In this document: positions 1-10,500 of the stretch, piece by piece
Position numbering within the stretch: position 1 is the first letter of the stretch
Layout: every line of letters starts with the position of its first letter
DNA from: Aureispira sp. CCB-QB1
Lineage (GTDB): Bacteria > Bacteroidota > Bacteroidia > Chitinophagales > Saprospiraceae
Direction of reading: 5' to 3'
Length of the DNA stretch: 64,000 nucleotides
NCBI RefSeq assembly: GCF_000724545.1
Contig: NZ_JHBV01000016.1
Span: forward strand, 391,075 to 455,074
Program-made: the position numbers and the translations under genes
The notes under the pieces: generated by a model
Told to the model about the DNA's origin: nothing
Seen by the model: the letters and a program-made list of their open reading frames with translations, nothing else
Database searches by the model: none

Positions 1-3000
1 ATTAATACCAATGACTCTATTGCGGTTATCGAGTTGCGAGATAACTTAGGTCTTAGTAGTGTTGCAGGTATAGCTTCCCCTAATGTATCCACTTGGATTC
101 CAACTTATATAGATACCATATACGATCCAACAACTGTTTCTTATAAAGTAAAAAGCATTAATTTTGATGGTTTAGTAGCTGCTCCTGCTACAACAACAAC
201 GATTTTGCCCGATTCTATTATTACCGATATACAACTAAACTTTTTGGAGTCCTTATCCTTAAGAAATAATGGAATTGACGATATGGAAGGGAATTTATAT
301 GTTGGCTTAATCCCTCCTAGTCTTACCGAAATCAACCTTAATAACAATACAATCGCCAATACTACGGACTTCTTTGTCTTTCTACTCCAAGGATTGACCA
401 ATTTGGAAGTCCTCAATGTAAAAAACAGCTTGCTGTCCAATGCTTCTCCTCTGACCAATTATACGATACCTAACTCAGCGGTTTTAGAACATTTGGATAT
501 TAGTGACAACGACTTTACAGGAACACTTGACGTAACAGGGCTCGTTACCAGTAGGTTTCCTGGATTGCTTTTTTTATATGCCAATGACAACGATTTTTCT
601 ACTTTAATAACTCCTACCACCTTTTCTTCAACGGTTATTTTAGAGAAACTAAGCGTCAACAACAATCTATTACAAGATTTCAAGCCTTTTGAAGATTTAC
701 TTAATAACGTGACAACTCTAAAGTGGCTCTATGCTCACAATGCTTTAGATACGGTCTCTATTCAAGATTCACTGGAATTTTCGATTACAACACCTCTTTT
801 AAATCTCAAAATTTTAGACATTTCTTACAATCTTCTTAGAGGAGTTCTTCCTGCGGATATGGTGGAACGTATTCCTAATATAGAGGTATTGTATATTAAT
901 AACAACCAAATTAGAGGCAATTTGCCGCAACCTATAGGTACTATTCCTGCCCCAATAAACAACAGCGGCTATGAAGGTTTTGACAACTTGAAAGAGTTAG
1001 ATATTAGCAACAATTTATTAAAAGGAGAGCTTCGCATAGATTGGTTATTTGGCAATCAATTGTTTAACTATACATCCAACTCAACAATGCCTATTGAGGC
1101 ATTCTATGCCAATGGCAATAAATTTAATACTGTAAAACCTAGTTTAAACCATCCTTTAGCCAACACTATTTTGAACAATTCATTTGGTGGTCGCTTTGAC
1201 AATTTAGAACAACTCGAAGTAGGAAATAATATTTTAGGTTTTAGCGATTTATTCAAAATCAAACGAATATTTAATTTAAAACAAATATCAGGAGTTTCTT
1301 TTAACCACTACATTCCTCAAGAAGGGATTGATTCAACCTCCTTCGTTTATGCTCCTCAAAAAGAGATAGGAATCGGAGGAATACGTCGTCGCACACCTGG
1401 TAGTAGTATTTTATTTACTGCTGGAGCAGGTATTATTGCACAAGAGCAGACTCAAACCAATTACATCACCAACCAATATACTTGGGAACGCATAGATACA
1501 GCTAATATTGTAGGGGGTAGTACTGGCAACCCTGTTGTTCAAACCTTAGGTTTGGCAGCCCAACAAGGTGGTACAATTAATCCCAATTTAACCTCTAATA
1601 ATATTGTTGGAGATCCTTCTTTTGTTTTTGGCGTGGACACAACGGCTGTCAATATTCATCGCTTGGCAATTTTGCCTTTGGATTCTGCCACTCATAGTAA
1701 TTGGTTGTATAGGGCACAAATCAACAATGATTCTTTCCCTAGCTTGACTTTGTATAGCAAACCCAAAAAAGTAGAGGTAGGCTTTTGTACCGATAGTTCT
1801 GGGGCAAATATTTTTTGCCAATCTATTATTGTGCAATTTGATCCAGATAGTTTAGCACAGTTTTCGACACAGCAAGAACAAGATTCATTTAGGACAGCAC
1901 TTCGTGAAAGTTTGGGAGTGGAATTGATTGAAGAATGTTTGTGTGGGGATATAGAGCTTTGGGCACTTTCTGATACTGCTAAGGCGATGTTAGAATCCAA
2001 TGGAAAAGGAACCAAACGAGCCGCTTCTGCCGCTTCAGGAAAACCAGAGTTGTTAAGTGCAGACCCCAATTATCCTCTGCTAGAAAGTTCTTCTTCACCT
2101 AATTCCAACAATGCTAACTTACCTACTGGTGCGGGCAATTCAACCGCTAGCACCTTAGTAGCTATTATCGACTCAGGAGTGGATTATGACTACACTCCGC
2201 TCACTCCTTATTTATCGGAAGGTGCTTCTACGACTACAAGTTGTTTACCCAATGCTACCTTTGGTTATAATTTTGTTGATGACAACAATAACGCCACAGA
2301 TGATCATGGGCACGGCACCTCTGTTGCAGGGATTGTAGCAGGTATTAGCCAACAAAATATCCTTCCTGATACTGGAAATCTAAAAACAGATATAGGTATC
2401 TTACCTTTAAAATATACGGATAAAAATGGCGCTGGCTCATTGTTCCATGCTGCTTGTGCCTTGCGTTATGCAGCAGATTATGAACGTCCAACAACAACAG
2501 GAGGTACCGCAAAAGTGCGTGTGATCAACACAAGTTGGGGATATTATGGGGATCCCTGTATTGTTTTAGAAAACGTCATTGAATACGCTGCTGAAGAATG
2601 CGATATTTTAATTGTCGCTTCTGCAGGAAATGATGCCACTCAGGTTCATGGTAGCAAAGAAAGACGCCACTGGCCCTCTAATTCTATTTTTGATCCCACG
2701 AATAGCATTGTTGCCGACAATATCTTATCTGTAGCAGGTGTAACCCCTAATGGTGCTGTTTTGAACCCTAATTCTAATTATAGCAACATTCATATTGATT
2801 TGGCAGCTCCTTGGAATGATGTAACCGCATTGGCGGGAAGCAACAATAGCTTCCATACGGTTGGAGGAACTTCATTTGCTGCCCCTCAAGTAACCCGAGC
2901 AGCTGCTTTATTATTTGACAAATATCCTGATGCTACTTATTTTGCTGTTAAGCATGCCTTGATGGAGGGGGTTGACATTTTACCTAGTGCCGATAGCGCA

Positions 3001-3369
3001 AAACTAGTTTCTGGTGGACGAATTAATTATGCAAAAGCAGATTCTATTCTCAATATTATTACCAACAGAGCAACTTGTACTCCTAACATAACTGTAAATG
3101 TTGACAAAATAACGGAACTAAGTCATTCCATCAAAATCTACCCTAATCCATTCTCCAACAACTTAACACTTGAATTTGATTATGAATTGAGTACGCACCC
3201 TATTGAACTCAAGTTATTCAATATTAGTGGTCAAGAAATTCACTATCAAAGACTAACGACAGGTACCACCAATACCAATGTTACTACAGAAAACTTAGCT
3301 GCTGGTATTTATTTTATGCAAGTCACTATTAATAACAAACAATACAGCCAAAAAATTATTAAATTTTAA
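1..3369 (+). CDS. LRR-subtilisin (S8) secreted protease with T9SS sorting domain, 5' truncated by window edge
   Basis: The frame is open to base 1, and its first residues (SIAVIELRDNLG) align with residues after the signal peptide of the paralogue at 3985, so the true start lies outside the window. Window residues about 30-430 are leucine-rich repeats of the plant-like L-x-x-L-x-L-x-x-N-x-L-x-G type. Residues about 590-690 form a propeptide-like (I9-like) domain ending in SADPNY. A subtilisin domain at about 715-1010 has the full triad: Asp724 (IIDSG), His771 (GHGTSVAG) and Ser958 (GGTSFAAP), plus the oxyanion Asn in SAGND. The last 80 residues are a type A T9SS sorting domain (YPNP near its start, AAGIYF near its end). 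I infer a protease exported by Sec and then T9SS to the surface or medium. The substrate is unknown. It is the first of two tandem paralogues. Confidence 0.93.
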   Translation: MNTNDSIAVIELRDNLGLSSVAGIASPNVSTWIPTYIDTIYDPTTVSYKVKSINFDGLVAAPATTTTILPDSIITDIQLNFLESLSLRNNGIDDMEGNLYVGLIPPSLTEINLNNNTIANTTDFFVFLLQGLTNLEVLNVKNSLLSNASPLTNYTIPNSAVLEHLDISDNDFTGTLDVTGLVTSRFPGLLFLYANDNDFSTLITPTTFSSTVILEKLSVNNNLLQDFKPFEDLLNNVTTLKWLYAHNALDTVSIQDSLEFSITTPLLNLKILDISYNLLRGVLPADMVERIPNIEVLYINNNQIRGNLPQPIGTIPAPINNSGYEGFDNLKELDISNNLLKGELRIDWLFGNQLFNYTSNSTMPIEAFYANGNKFNTVKPSLNHPLANTILNNSFGGRFDNLEQLEVGNNILGFSDLFKIKRIFNLKQISGVSFNHYIPQEGIDSTSFVYAPQKEIGIGGIRRRTPGSSILFTAGAGIIAQEQTQTNYITNQYTWERIDTANIVGGSTGNPVVQTLGLAAQQGGTINPNLTSNNIVGDPSFVFGVDTTAVNIHRLAILPLDSATHSNWLYRAQINNDSFPSLTLYSKPKKVEVGFCTDSSGANIFCQSIIVQFDPDSLAQFSTQQEQDSFRTALRESLGVELIEECLCGDIELWALSDTAKAMLESNGKGTKRAASAASGKPELLSADPNYPLLESSSSPNSNNANLPTGAGNSTASTLVAIIDSGVDYDYTPLTPYLSEGASTTTSCLPNATFGYNFVDDNNNATDDHGHGTSVAGIVAGISQQNILPDTGNLKTDIGILPLKYTDKNGAGSLFHAACALRYAADYERPTTTGGTAKVRVINTSWGYYGDPCIVLENVIEYAAEECDILIVASAGNDATQVHGSKERRHWPSNSIFDPTNSIVADNILSVAGVTPNGAVLNPNSNYSNIHIDLAAPWNDVTALAGSNNSFHTVGGTSFAAPQVTRAAALLFDKYPDATYFAVKHALMEGVDILPSADSAKLVSGGRINYAKADSILNIITNRATCTPNITVNVDKITELSHSIKIYPNPFSNNLTLEFDYELSTHPIELKLFNISGQEIHYQRLTTGTTNTNVTTENLAAGIYFMQVTINNKQYSQKIIKF

Positions 3370-3387
3370 TTGTACTCAACAATAGTT

Positions 3388-3642
3388 AGCTGCGCTCACG
3401 AAGTACCACGTATAGCAGCGAACCGAGCTATGCGAGTTCACGACAGTAGGGAGTAACAAAGCTAACTAAAAGCGCAGCGCTCACGAAGTAAACTAATATA
3501 AATGTGATTTTTTATCTTTTTGGTACCTAAGCTTGCGATCTCATACACTACTTTTAATTAAACCGCAATACAATTAAATAGTAGTTCTACTGCACGACTA
3601 CTACGTAGATTAAGCGGACTAATTCTTAAAATAGTGTATGAG
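3388..3642. repeat. Composite intergenic palindromic repeat, copy R1
   Basis: This fills most of the gap between the two LRR-subtilisin genes. Bases 3414-3453 match 17012-17051 at 39 of 40 positions. Bases 3449-3487 recur exactly as the reverse complement at 53418-53456. The stretch from about 3488 to 3535 matches, in reverse complement and with differences, the AT-rich part of the element at 29785-29979. A nested inverted repeat pairs 3540-3557 with 3626-3642 (CTCATACACTA and its complement). Confidence 0.85.
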
Positions 3643-3770
3643 GTAGTATAACAACCCTAAGCTTCACTTTTTGTCTTCTATAATGGCATTTTTCTAAGGC
3701 AAAATAGCGGACTCCTTTTAACTGCACACACATTTTTGACAATTTATTTAGACACCTATCAGGGTTTAAT

Positions 3771-3778
3771 TAACTTTG
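3771..3778 (+). promoter_or_regulatory. Candidate Bacteroidota -7 box upstream of the second LRR-subtilisin
   Basis: TAACTTTG matches the Bacteroidota -7 consensus TAnnTTTG. No good TTTG -33 element lies about 19 bases upstream, so the call is weak. It would give a leader of about 200 bases before 3985. Confidence 0.25.
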
Positions 3779-3984
3779 TTGGTGGATTATTGCGTCTTGA
3801 TAACAAATTTAAAATCAATACACAATAGAAAATCATGAGTATTACTCAGTTGTATTGGAGTAGACTAAAAATAAGCGGTCCCCCTCAATACTATTTCAAA
3901 TTTCTATAGTAACCATGATTATTTTTTAACGGCTATTGTTGCAAATATTGTAATTATTTGTGCTCCGCCATTCGTTTAAAATTT

Positions 3985-6900
3985 ATGATGTCTATCACAA
4001 AAAAAATACGTTCTTACCTTCTCAATTCATTACTAGTAGTAGTATTACTTGCACTTGGGAGAACCATAAGCTTGGCACAAGTTTGTCATCCAGATGATCG
4101 TGCAGCTCTAATTCGCCTACGAGATGCAACCAATGGTGGAGGTGGAGTTGGTTCGTGGAATATTGCCTCCAATTTACCCAATGGAATTACCAGTCGTTGG
4201 ATTGGTTCTAATGTTTATGAATGGCATGGAATTGACACCATGCACGACGCAAGCTTTCCTACTTATTATCGAATTCGTACGATTAATTTAGATGGTAATA
4301 ATTTTGTTGGTGCCAATCCCAATTACTTAGAGAATGACCTGCCTGACTCGCTCTTTGTTGGCGACGGATTGCAAAAAGTAGATTCTCTAATTCTAAGTAA
4401 TAATAGTTTAACAGGAATTCAAGGATACTTAAAAGCACAAATTCCATTTTCAGCACACCAGTTGAAGTATTTAGCACTAAACAACAATAACTTCTCCCAC
4501 AGCAATACCAATACATTTACTTATTTATTTAGCTTTTTTGGTAGCCTTTCTCGAGTTTATATGTCTGGTACAATGGGATCAGGTAGTGCAGCATTGAGCA
4601 CATTTTCGTTGCCAACTTCTTTTACTTTAAATAAATTACATTTAGAGAACAACAATTTTACAGGCACCCTTGAACTATTTACGATCACCAATAGTATATG
4701 GGAAGGCTTACAGTATTTTTATGTAGGTGACAACGATTTCACAGCCATAAACATCACGTCAAACACTGTTGGAAATCTGACGATTTTGAATATGAACAAC
4801 AACAGTATCCAAAACTTTCAAGACATCTCCAACTGCTTAGAGTTTGTCAATAACCTAAACGAGCTTCATGCCATCGCAGCAATGGATACCAATACGGTTA
4901 ATCCTTTTGCCTTAACCACAACAAGTTTTCCAAACAACTTAGAGGTAATCAACTTATCTCACAACAAACTATCAGGAACCTTGCCGCTCTCCCTTTTTGA
5001 GGAAATTCCGACACTCAAGCATCTTAATTTGGCAAATAACAATCTTATAGGCACCCTTCCGTTGCCAAGAGACAGCTTTTCTACTGGAGCATTCATGGGA
5101 ATATACGCTTATCAAGGGCTTCCCGAGCTGCGTTTTTTGGATTTAAGCAGCAATGATTTGCAAAAATCACTCAACCTAGATTGGTTTTTCTTGAGTCAAA
5201 TTGAGAATTATAGTGCCAATGGAGGTTATAATATTCCACTAGAAGTTTTTCGTGTACGAGACAACAATTTCTCAGAAATAAAACCCAAGCTTATTAGAGG
5301 GCATATTACACAAATATTAAACTACCCGAACCGTTTTCGCAACTTTATTGACATTGATGTTGCTCAAAACAGATTCGACTTTAAAGATTTGTTTCGTTTG
5401 AAGCGTTTCTTTAGGTTCAAACAAACAACCATTGCCTCGCAAGATCATTATGCTCCTCAATCAGGTACAGCACCTATCAACTTTAGGTATTCTAACCAAG
5501 ATTCCATCGGTATTGGTGGGGTAAAAAGGAGAAATCAAGGTGATAGTGTTATTATAGAAGCAGGACGCAATGTGATAGAGTCCGAACAAGCAAAGGTACA
5601 CGTTCTTAGAAATAAATACACTTGGGAACGAATCAACCCAGCCATAGGCATTCCTCTACATATTGGTACGGTCAACCCCAATGGTACGTTCACCGCAGGT
5701 TTGGGGGCACATAATTCTTATGCAGGTGCTTTAGGCTTGCTCAACGATTCTACCCACAGCCACAAACTAGCTATTTATAATTTGGATAACACCGATACCG
5801 TACACCACAACCGCTTATTTACAGCTTGCGTTAGCAACGACTCCTTCCCTTTGTTAAACCTTTGTATGAAAAAGAAAAAGATAGAGGTAGGTCCTTGTAC
5901 AGATTCTACGGGGAGACCAATTCAATGTCAAACAATGGTGGTACAATTTCACCCTGACACCTTAGCGCAATACAGTCCTGAGCAGCAAGATTCTATCAAA
6001 GAAGAAAGCAGAAATTCTATTGGTGCTAAGCCTGTTGCTTCTTGTGTTTGTGGTAATTTGGAACTCTGGGAAATATCAGATACTGCCTCTACAATGACCG
6101 AGGCAAACGGAAAAGGCACCAAACGTTCTGCTTCTGCGGCAAGTGGCAAACCTGAGTTGTTGAGCGCAGAACCCAACTATTCGTTAATGGCAGCTAACAG
6201 TGGTCCCTTGCCTGATACGGTAGACTTACCTAGTGGTTCAGGAAATACAACTTCCAAAACATTGGTTGCTATTATTGATTCTGGATTAGATTATGAATAT
6301 AGTAGTTTGGTACCTTATGTGTCAGAAGGCGCTTCTCAAAATAGTAGTTGTATGCAAGATGCGGTCTGGGGGTACAATTTCTTAGATTCTACCAATAATG
6401 CTAGTGATGATCATGGTCATGGTACCGCCATTGCAGGAGTTGTCACAGGGTTAAGTCAACAAAATCAACTACCCGATACAGGTAGCATTGCAGGTAGCAT
6501 AGGTATTTTACCACTAAAATATACTGACAAAAATGGCGAAGGAACGGTTTTTCATGCCGCTTGTGCTATGTATTATGCTGCGGATTACGAACGAACAACC
6601 TCTAATGGAGAAACGGCTCGCGTTAAAGTCATTAATAACAGCTGGGGCTATTATGGAGAGCCTTCTAATATTTTAGAATATACGATTGACTATGTTGGTA
6701 ATGATTGTGATATCTTAGTCGTTACGTCGGCTGGAAATGATAATACACAAGTAAGTGGAGCCGATTCATTAATGCACTGGCCTTCCAACTCTATTCATGA
6801 CCCATTAGATACCATTCAGACTGATAATATCTTATCTGTTGCCGCTGTTAACTATGCTAATAGCAACACCTTAGCTTCTTATTCTAATTATGATAATACA

Positions 6901-7482
6901 TTTATTGATTTGGCTGCCCAAGCAACCGACAACACGACCCAAGCAGGAAGTGTGAATGGGTATGTTAGTGTTTCTGGAACTTCTTTTGCAACGGCACAAG
7001 TCTCTAGGGCTGCTGCTTTATTGTTCGACAAATATCCTGATGCTACTTATTTTGCCGTTAAATATGCCTTGCTAAACGGGGTAGATGTGTTGCAAAGCAA
7101 CGATAGCTTAAAATTGGTATCTGGAGGACGACTAAATTATCAAAAAGCAGATTCTATTTTGAGTAACATGCCAGATCGAACAATTTGCGAAGAATATACA
7201 ACTCCCAACTCTATTACTAAAATTATAGATGCTAATGCTGCTTTTTCTATTTATCCGAATCCTACAAATCATACATTAACCGTAGAATTTGATCAATTTA
7301 CCGATGCTACGACGATTGAAATCCGTTTATTCAATGCTCATGGTCAAACAATTACGACAAAAACGATCGTAGGGGGAAGCTATAGCACTCAATTGCCAAT
7401 GCAGACGTTAGCTGCTGGAATTTATTTTATACAACTACACGTTGACGGTAAACAATTTAGCCAGAAAGTCATCAAAGAATAG
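3985..7482 (+). CDS. LRR-subtilisin (S8) secreted protease with T9SS sorting domain
   Basis: I chose the ATG at 3985 because it opens a classical signal peptide (MMSITKKIR, hydrophobic core, cleavage after SLAQ). The open frame itself extends back to a TTG at 3958. The mature N-terminus (CHPDDRAALIRLRDA...GSWN) resembles the LRR N-terminal cap of plant receptor kinases. Leucine-rich repeats follow to about residue 450, then a propeptide-like domain at about 633-733 ending AEPNY, then an S8 domain with Asp765, His812 and Ser1000. A T9SS type A sorting domain occupies the last 80 residues. It is collinear with the upstream paralogue throughout, so the pair is a tandem duplication. The CHAT gene starts 56 bases downstream with no terminator between, suggesting co-transcription. 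Substrate and activation mechanism are unknown. Confidence 0.93.
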   Translation: MMSITKKIRSYLLNSLLVVVLLALGRTISLAQVCHPDDRAALIRLRDATNGGGGVGSWNIASNLPNGITSRWIGSNVYEWHGIDTMHDASFPTYYRIRTINLDGNNFVGANPNYLENDLPDSLFVGDGLQKVDSLILSNNSLTGIQGYLKAQIPFSAHQLKYLALNNNNFSHSNTNTFTYLFSFFGSLSRVYMSGTMGSGSAALSTFSLPTSFTLNKLHLENNNFTGTLELFTITNSIWEGLQYFYVGDNDFTAINITSNTVGNLTILNMNNNSIQNFQDISNCLEFVNNLNELHAIAAMDTNTVNPFALTTTSFPNNLEVINLSHNKLSGTLPLSLFEEIPTLKHLNLANNNLIGTLPLPRDSFSTGAFMGIYAYQGLPELRFLDLSSNDLQKSLNLDWFFLSQIENYSANGGYNIPLEVFRVRDNNFSEIKPKLIRGHITQILNYPNRFRNFIDIDVAQNRFDFKDLFRLKRFFRFKQTTIASQDHYAPQSGTAPINFRYSNQDSIGIGGVKRRNQGDSVIIEAGRNVIESEQAKVHVLRNKYTWERINPAIGIPLHIGTVNPNGTFTAGLGAHNSYAGALGLLNDSTHSHKLAIYNLDNTDTVHHNRLFTACVSNDSFPLLNLCMKKKKIEVGPCTDSTGRPIQCQTMVVQFHPDTLAQYSPEQQDSIKEESRNSIGAKPVASCVCGNLELWEISDTASTMTEANGKGTKRSASAASGKPELLSAEPNYSLMAANSGPLPDTVDLPSGSGNTTSKTLVAIIDSGLDYEYSSLVPYVSEGASQNSSCMQDAVWGYNFLDSTNNASDDHGHGTAIAGVVTGLSQQNQLPDTGSIAGSIGILPLKYTDKNGEGTVFHAACAMYYAADYERTTSNGETARVKVINNSWGYYGEPSNILEYTIDYVGNDCDILVVTSAGNDNTQVSGADSLMHWPSNSIHDPLDTIQTDNILSVAAVNYANSNTLASYSNYDNTFIDLAAQATDNTTQAGSVNGYVSVSGTSFATAQVSRAAALLFDKYPDATYFAVKYALLNGVDVLQSNDSLKLVSGGRLNYQKADSILSNMPDRTICEEYTTPNSITKIIDANAAFSIYPNPTNHTLTVEFDQFTDATTIEIRLFNAHGQTITTKTIVGGSYSTQLPMQTLAAGIYFIQLHVDGKQFSQKVIKE

Positions 7483-7538
7483 ATTGTTCATCGAAACATT
7501 GTAGACCATTTCCCAACAAGTGTTAATTTAATTTCATT

Positions 7539-10500
7539 ATGAAGAATTTATTATATCTCTTGCCTTTCCTAATCCTTCCTTTGTTCTCTTTTGGACAGGA
7601 TGCTAGTGCTTTAGTTCAACAAGCCAACGAAGCTGTAGATGCAGAACGTTTTGAACAAGCTAATACGCTTTTTTCAGATGCTGCAAAACGCTATGCAACA
7701 GATGGAAATTGGGATGCATATTTTGATTGCGGTGTTAATATTATTTCTAATTGGATACAATTAGGCAACTATGAAGAGGGCTTAAGTTCAGCCAATGACT
7801 ATATTAGCAAGGCAGAATCGGTTAACTATGAAGGTTTATCACTGTCTTTGATCTATAAGAATATTGGTAGAATCTACTATGCTCAAGATGATTACAAAGC
7901 TGCATTGCCTGCATTAGAACAAGCTCTACTAATTAGAGAAAAAATCAATGCAGAAGATCCTGATTTGGCTCGTGACTATGGCAACTTAGGTATTGTCGGA
8001 CGTTTATCCAATCGGAATAGTAGAGCCACTGAATTTTTAGAAAAGGCTATCGCCTTACAAGACAATGATAATGTATTGGCTCGCTTATATACTGAAATGG
8101 GAATCAATTACAAGAATATTGGTAATTTTCGCAAAAGCCTAGATTATCAAAACCAAGCCCTTCGACTCTTGGAGTCAGATGCATCAAAAGACTACTTTGC
8201 CATTGGACTGGCTTATCTTGAAAAAGGCGTTACATTGACGGAATTAAAACAAGAAGGGGAAGATATTATTGCCCTCCAACAAGCATTGGCTTTATTTAAA
8301 GGAGCTGCTTTTGATTATACTAACCAAGTTAATTGTTACCGAAACATTGCCTATTCCTACTTGCGATCTGGGCAAGGAAAAACCTATGATGCTGCTTACT
8401 TAGATTCTGCTCAATTTTATTATGAGAAAGCATTAAAAATTGCAACCTCTGAATTGCCAGAAAAGAATGCTTATAGTACTCAAATCTTATTTGATTTAAG
8501 CTCTGTACTGGTTGCTAAGAAACAATTTACAGAGGCAGAAGCAGCCCTAAACCAAGGCACTAAAATGAGCATCCATGCATTTGATTCTAAAAGCCTTGAA
8601 AACTTTAAGGCTCTAGCCAGCACAGCATCCTTTTATCGTTCTAAAGGAGACTTTGAAACGGCTCTTAATTTTCACCAGAAACAATTGATTAGTATCATTC
8701 AAGATTATGACAATACAGATTACTGGCACTTGCCCAATTTAGAACAAAGCAAAAGTAGTTTGAGTTATGATGCCATAACAGATGTTTTGGCCGCCAAGGC
8801 ACGTACTTGGTTTTTATATTATAAATATGGTCATGGCGACTCCAAAAAACTAGATGCGGCGCTAAAAACAATCCGCCTGTTTGATGAAATGGTCAATCAC
8901 ATTCGCGCTGATTTCTCTACTAGTGGCTCTAATATTGCTTGGTCGGACTTGACCTTGGATGCGTACGAAAATGGTATTGAGATTTGTCTAGCACTTTTCA
9001 AGGAGAAAGGAGACCCTATGCACAAAGAGTTGGCGCTGTATTACTCTGAGAAAAGCAAAGGCTTGACTTTATTAGAATCTTTTCAAAATACGAAAGCCAA
9101 AGAAGTCGCAGGACTCCCCGAAGCTGATTTGATAAAGGAACGAGAACTTAAATTGGATATTGCTGATTTGCAACAAGAAGTCTTTTTGCTAACACAACAG
9201 AACAATCCTAAATTAGCAGACCAAATAGCAGCGTTAAAAAAGCGTATTTTCCTAAAAAAAGAAATTTATCAAGATTTCTTAAAAGAGTTAGAACGCAATC
9301 ACCCACAGTATTATAATACCAAATACAAGCTTGAAATTCTTAATTTGACCCAAATGCGTGAATTATTAAAAGAAGACCAAGGTTTTGTAGAGTATTTTGT
9401 CGGAGATTCAAGTCTTTTTGCCTTTAAAATTACCAAAACAGAATTTGAAGTTTTCACCTTAGATGTTCAAGAAAATATGCTCCATCAAGTTGGCGATTTT
9501 AGAAAAAGCATTTATGGGTACTTTTTGTCTAGCAAGGATCGTAGCGAACAGATGAAATCTAAATATGCCAATCTATATGCCGATCAAGCATACCAACTAT
9601 ATCAAAACTTAGTTGCGCCTCTAGGCACATTGCCACATCGCTTGATAATTATTCCTGCAGGACCAATGTGCGACATGCCATTCGAGCCTCTCTTGACTCA
9701 AAAAGTTGACGAACCTGAAAACTATCAAGCGCATCCTTATTTGTTGCACGACCATTTGATTAGCTACTGTTATTCGGCTACGCTTCTCAAAGAAATGATG
9801 CACAAACAGCATCTACCAACAGACTATACCTATGTTGGTTTTGCTCCTTCTTTTGGAGAAAGTGCGGTTAGTATTATTCGAGGTAAACGTTTTGCTTTAT
9901 CTCCGTTGGCCTATAACAAACCTGAAATAGAAAACATCAACCACCTATTGGGAACAGGAACTATTTTCAAAGATCAAGATGCTACCGAAAATCAATTTAA
10001 AGCAATTGCTTCGGATTATAAAATTATTCATTTTGCCACACATGGTATGGCCAATAGTAATGATCCTGATTATTCTTTATTGGCATTTACAGAGGTAGAA
10101 GATGAGGAAGAAAACGAGTTTTTATATGTAAGTGACTTGTACAATTTAGAGCTCAATGCAGAAATGGTTGTTTTAAGTGCCTGCGAAACTGCCTTGGGAA
10201 AAAATTTTAGAGGAGAAGGGATTATGAGTTTGGCTAGAGGTTTTTCGTATGCAGGTACCAAAAGTATTTTTACAACATTATGGAGTGTTAACGATCAATC
10301 TACTTATAACATTATTAAAAGTTATTATACCTACCTACAACAAGGAAAAGATAAAGATGAAGCATTGCGTCTTTCTAAAATTGATTATATTCAAAAAGCA
10401 TCGCATTTTACAGCACACCCCTTCTTGTGGAGTCCGTACATTCTCATTGGAGACACGGACGAGGTTCCTGCACTTCAAAAACAGAATGCTTGGATGTGGA

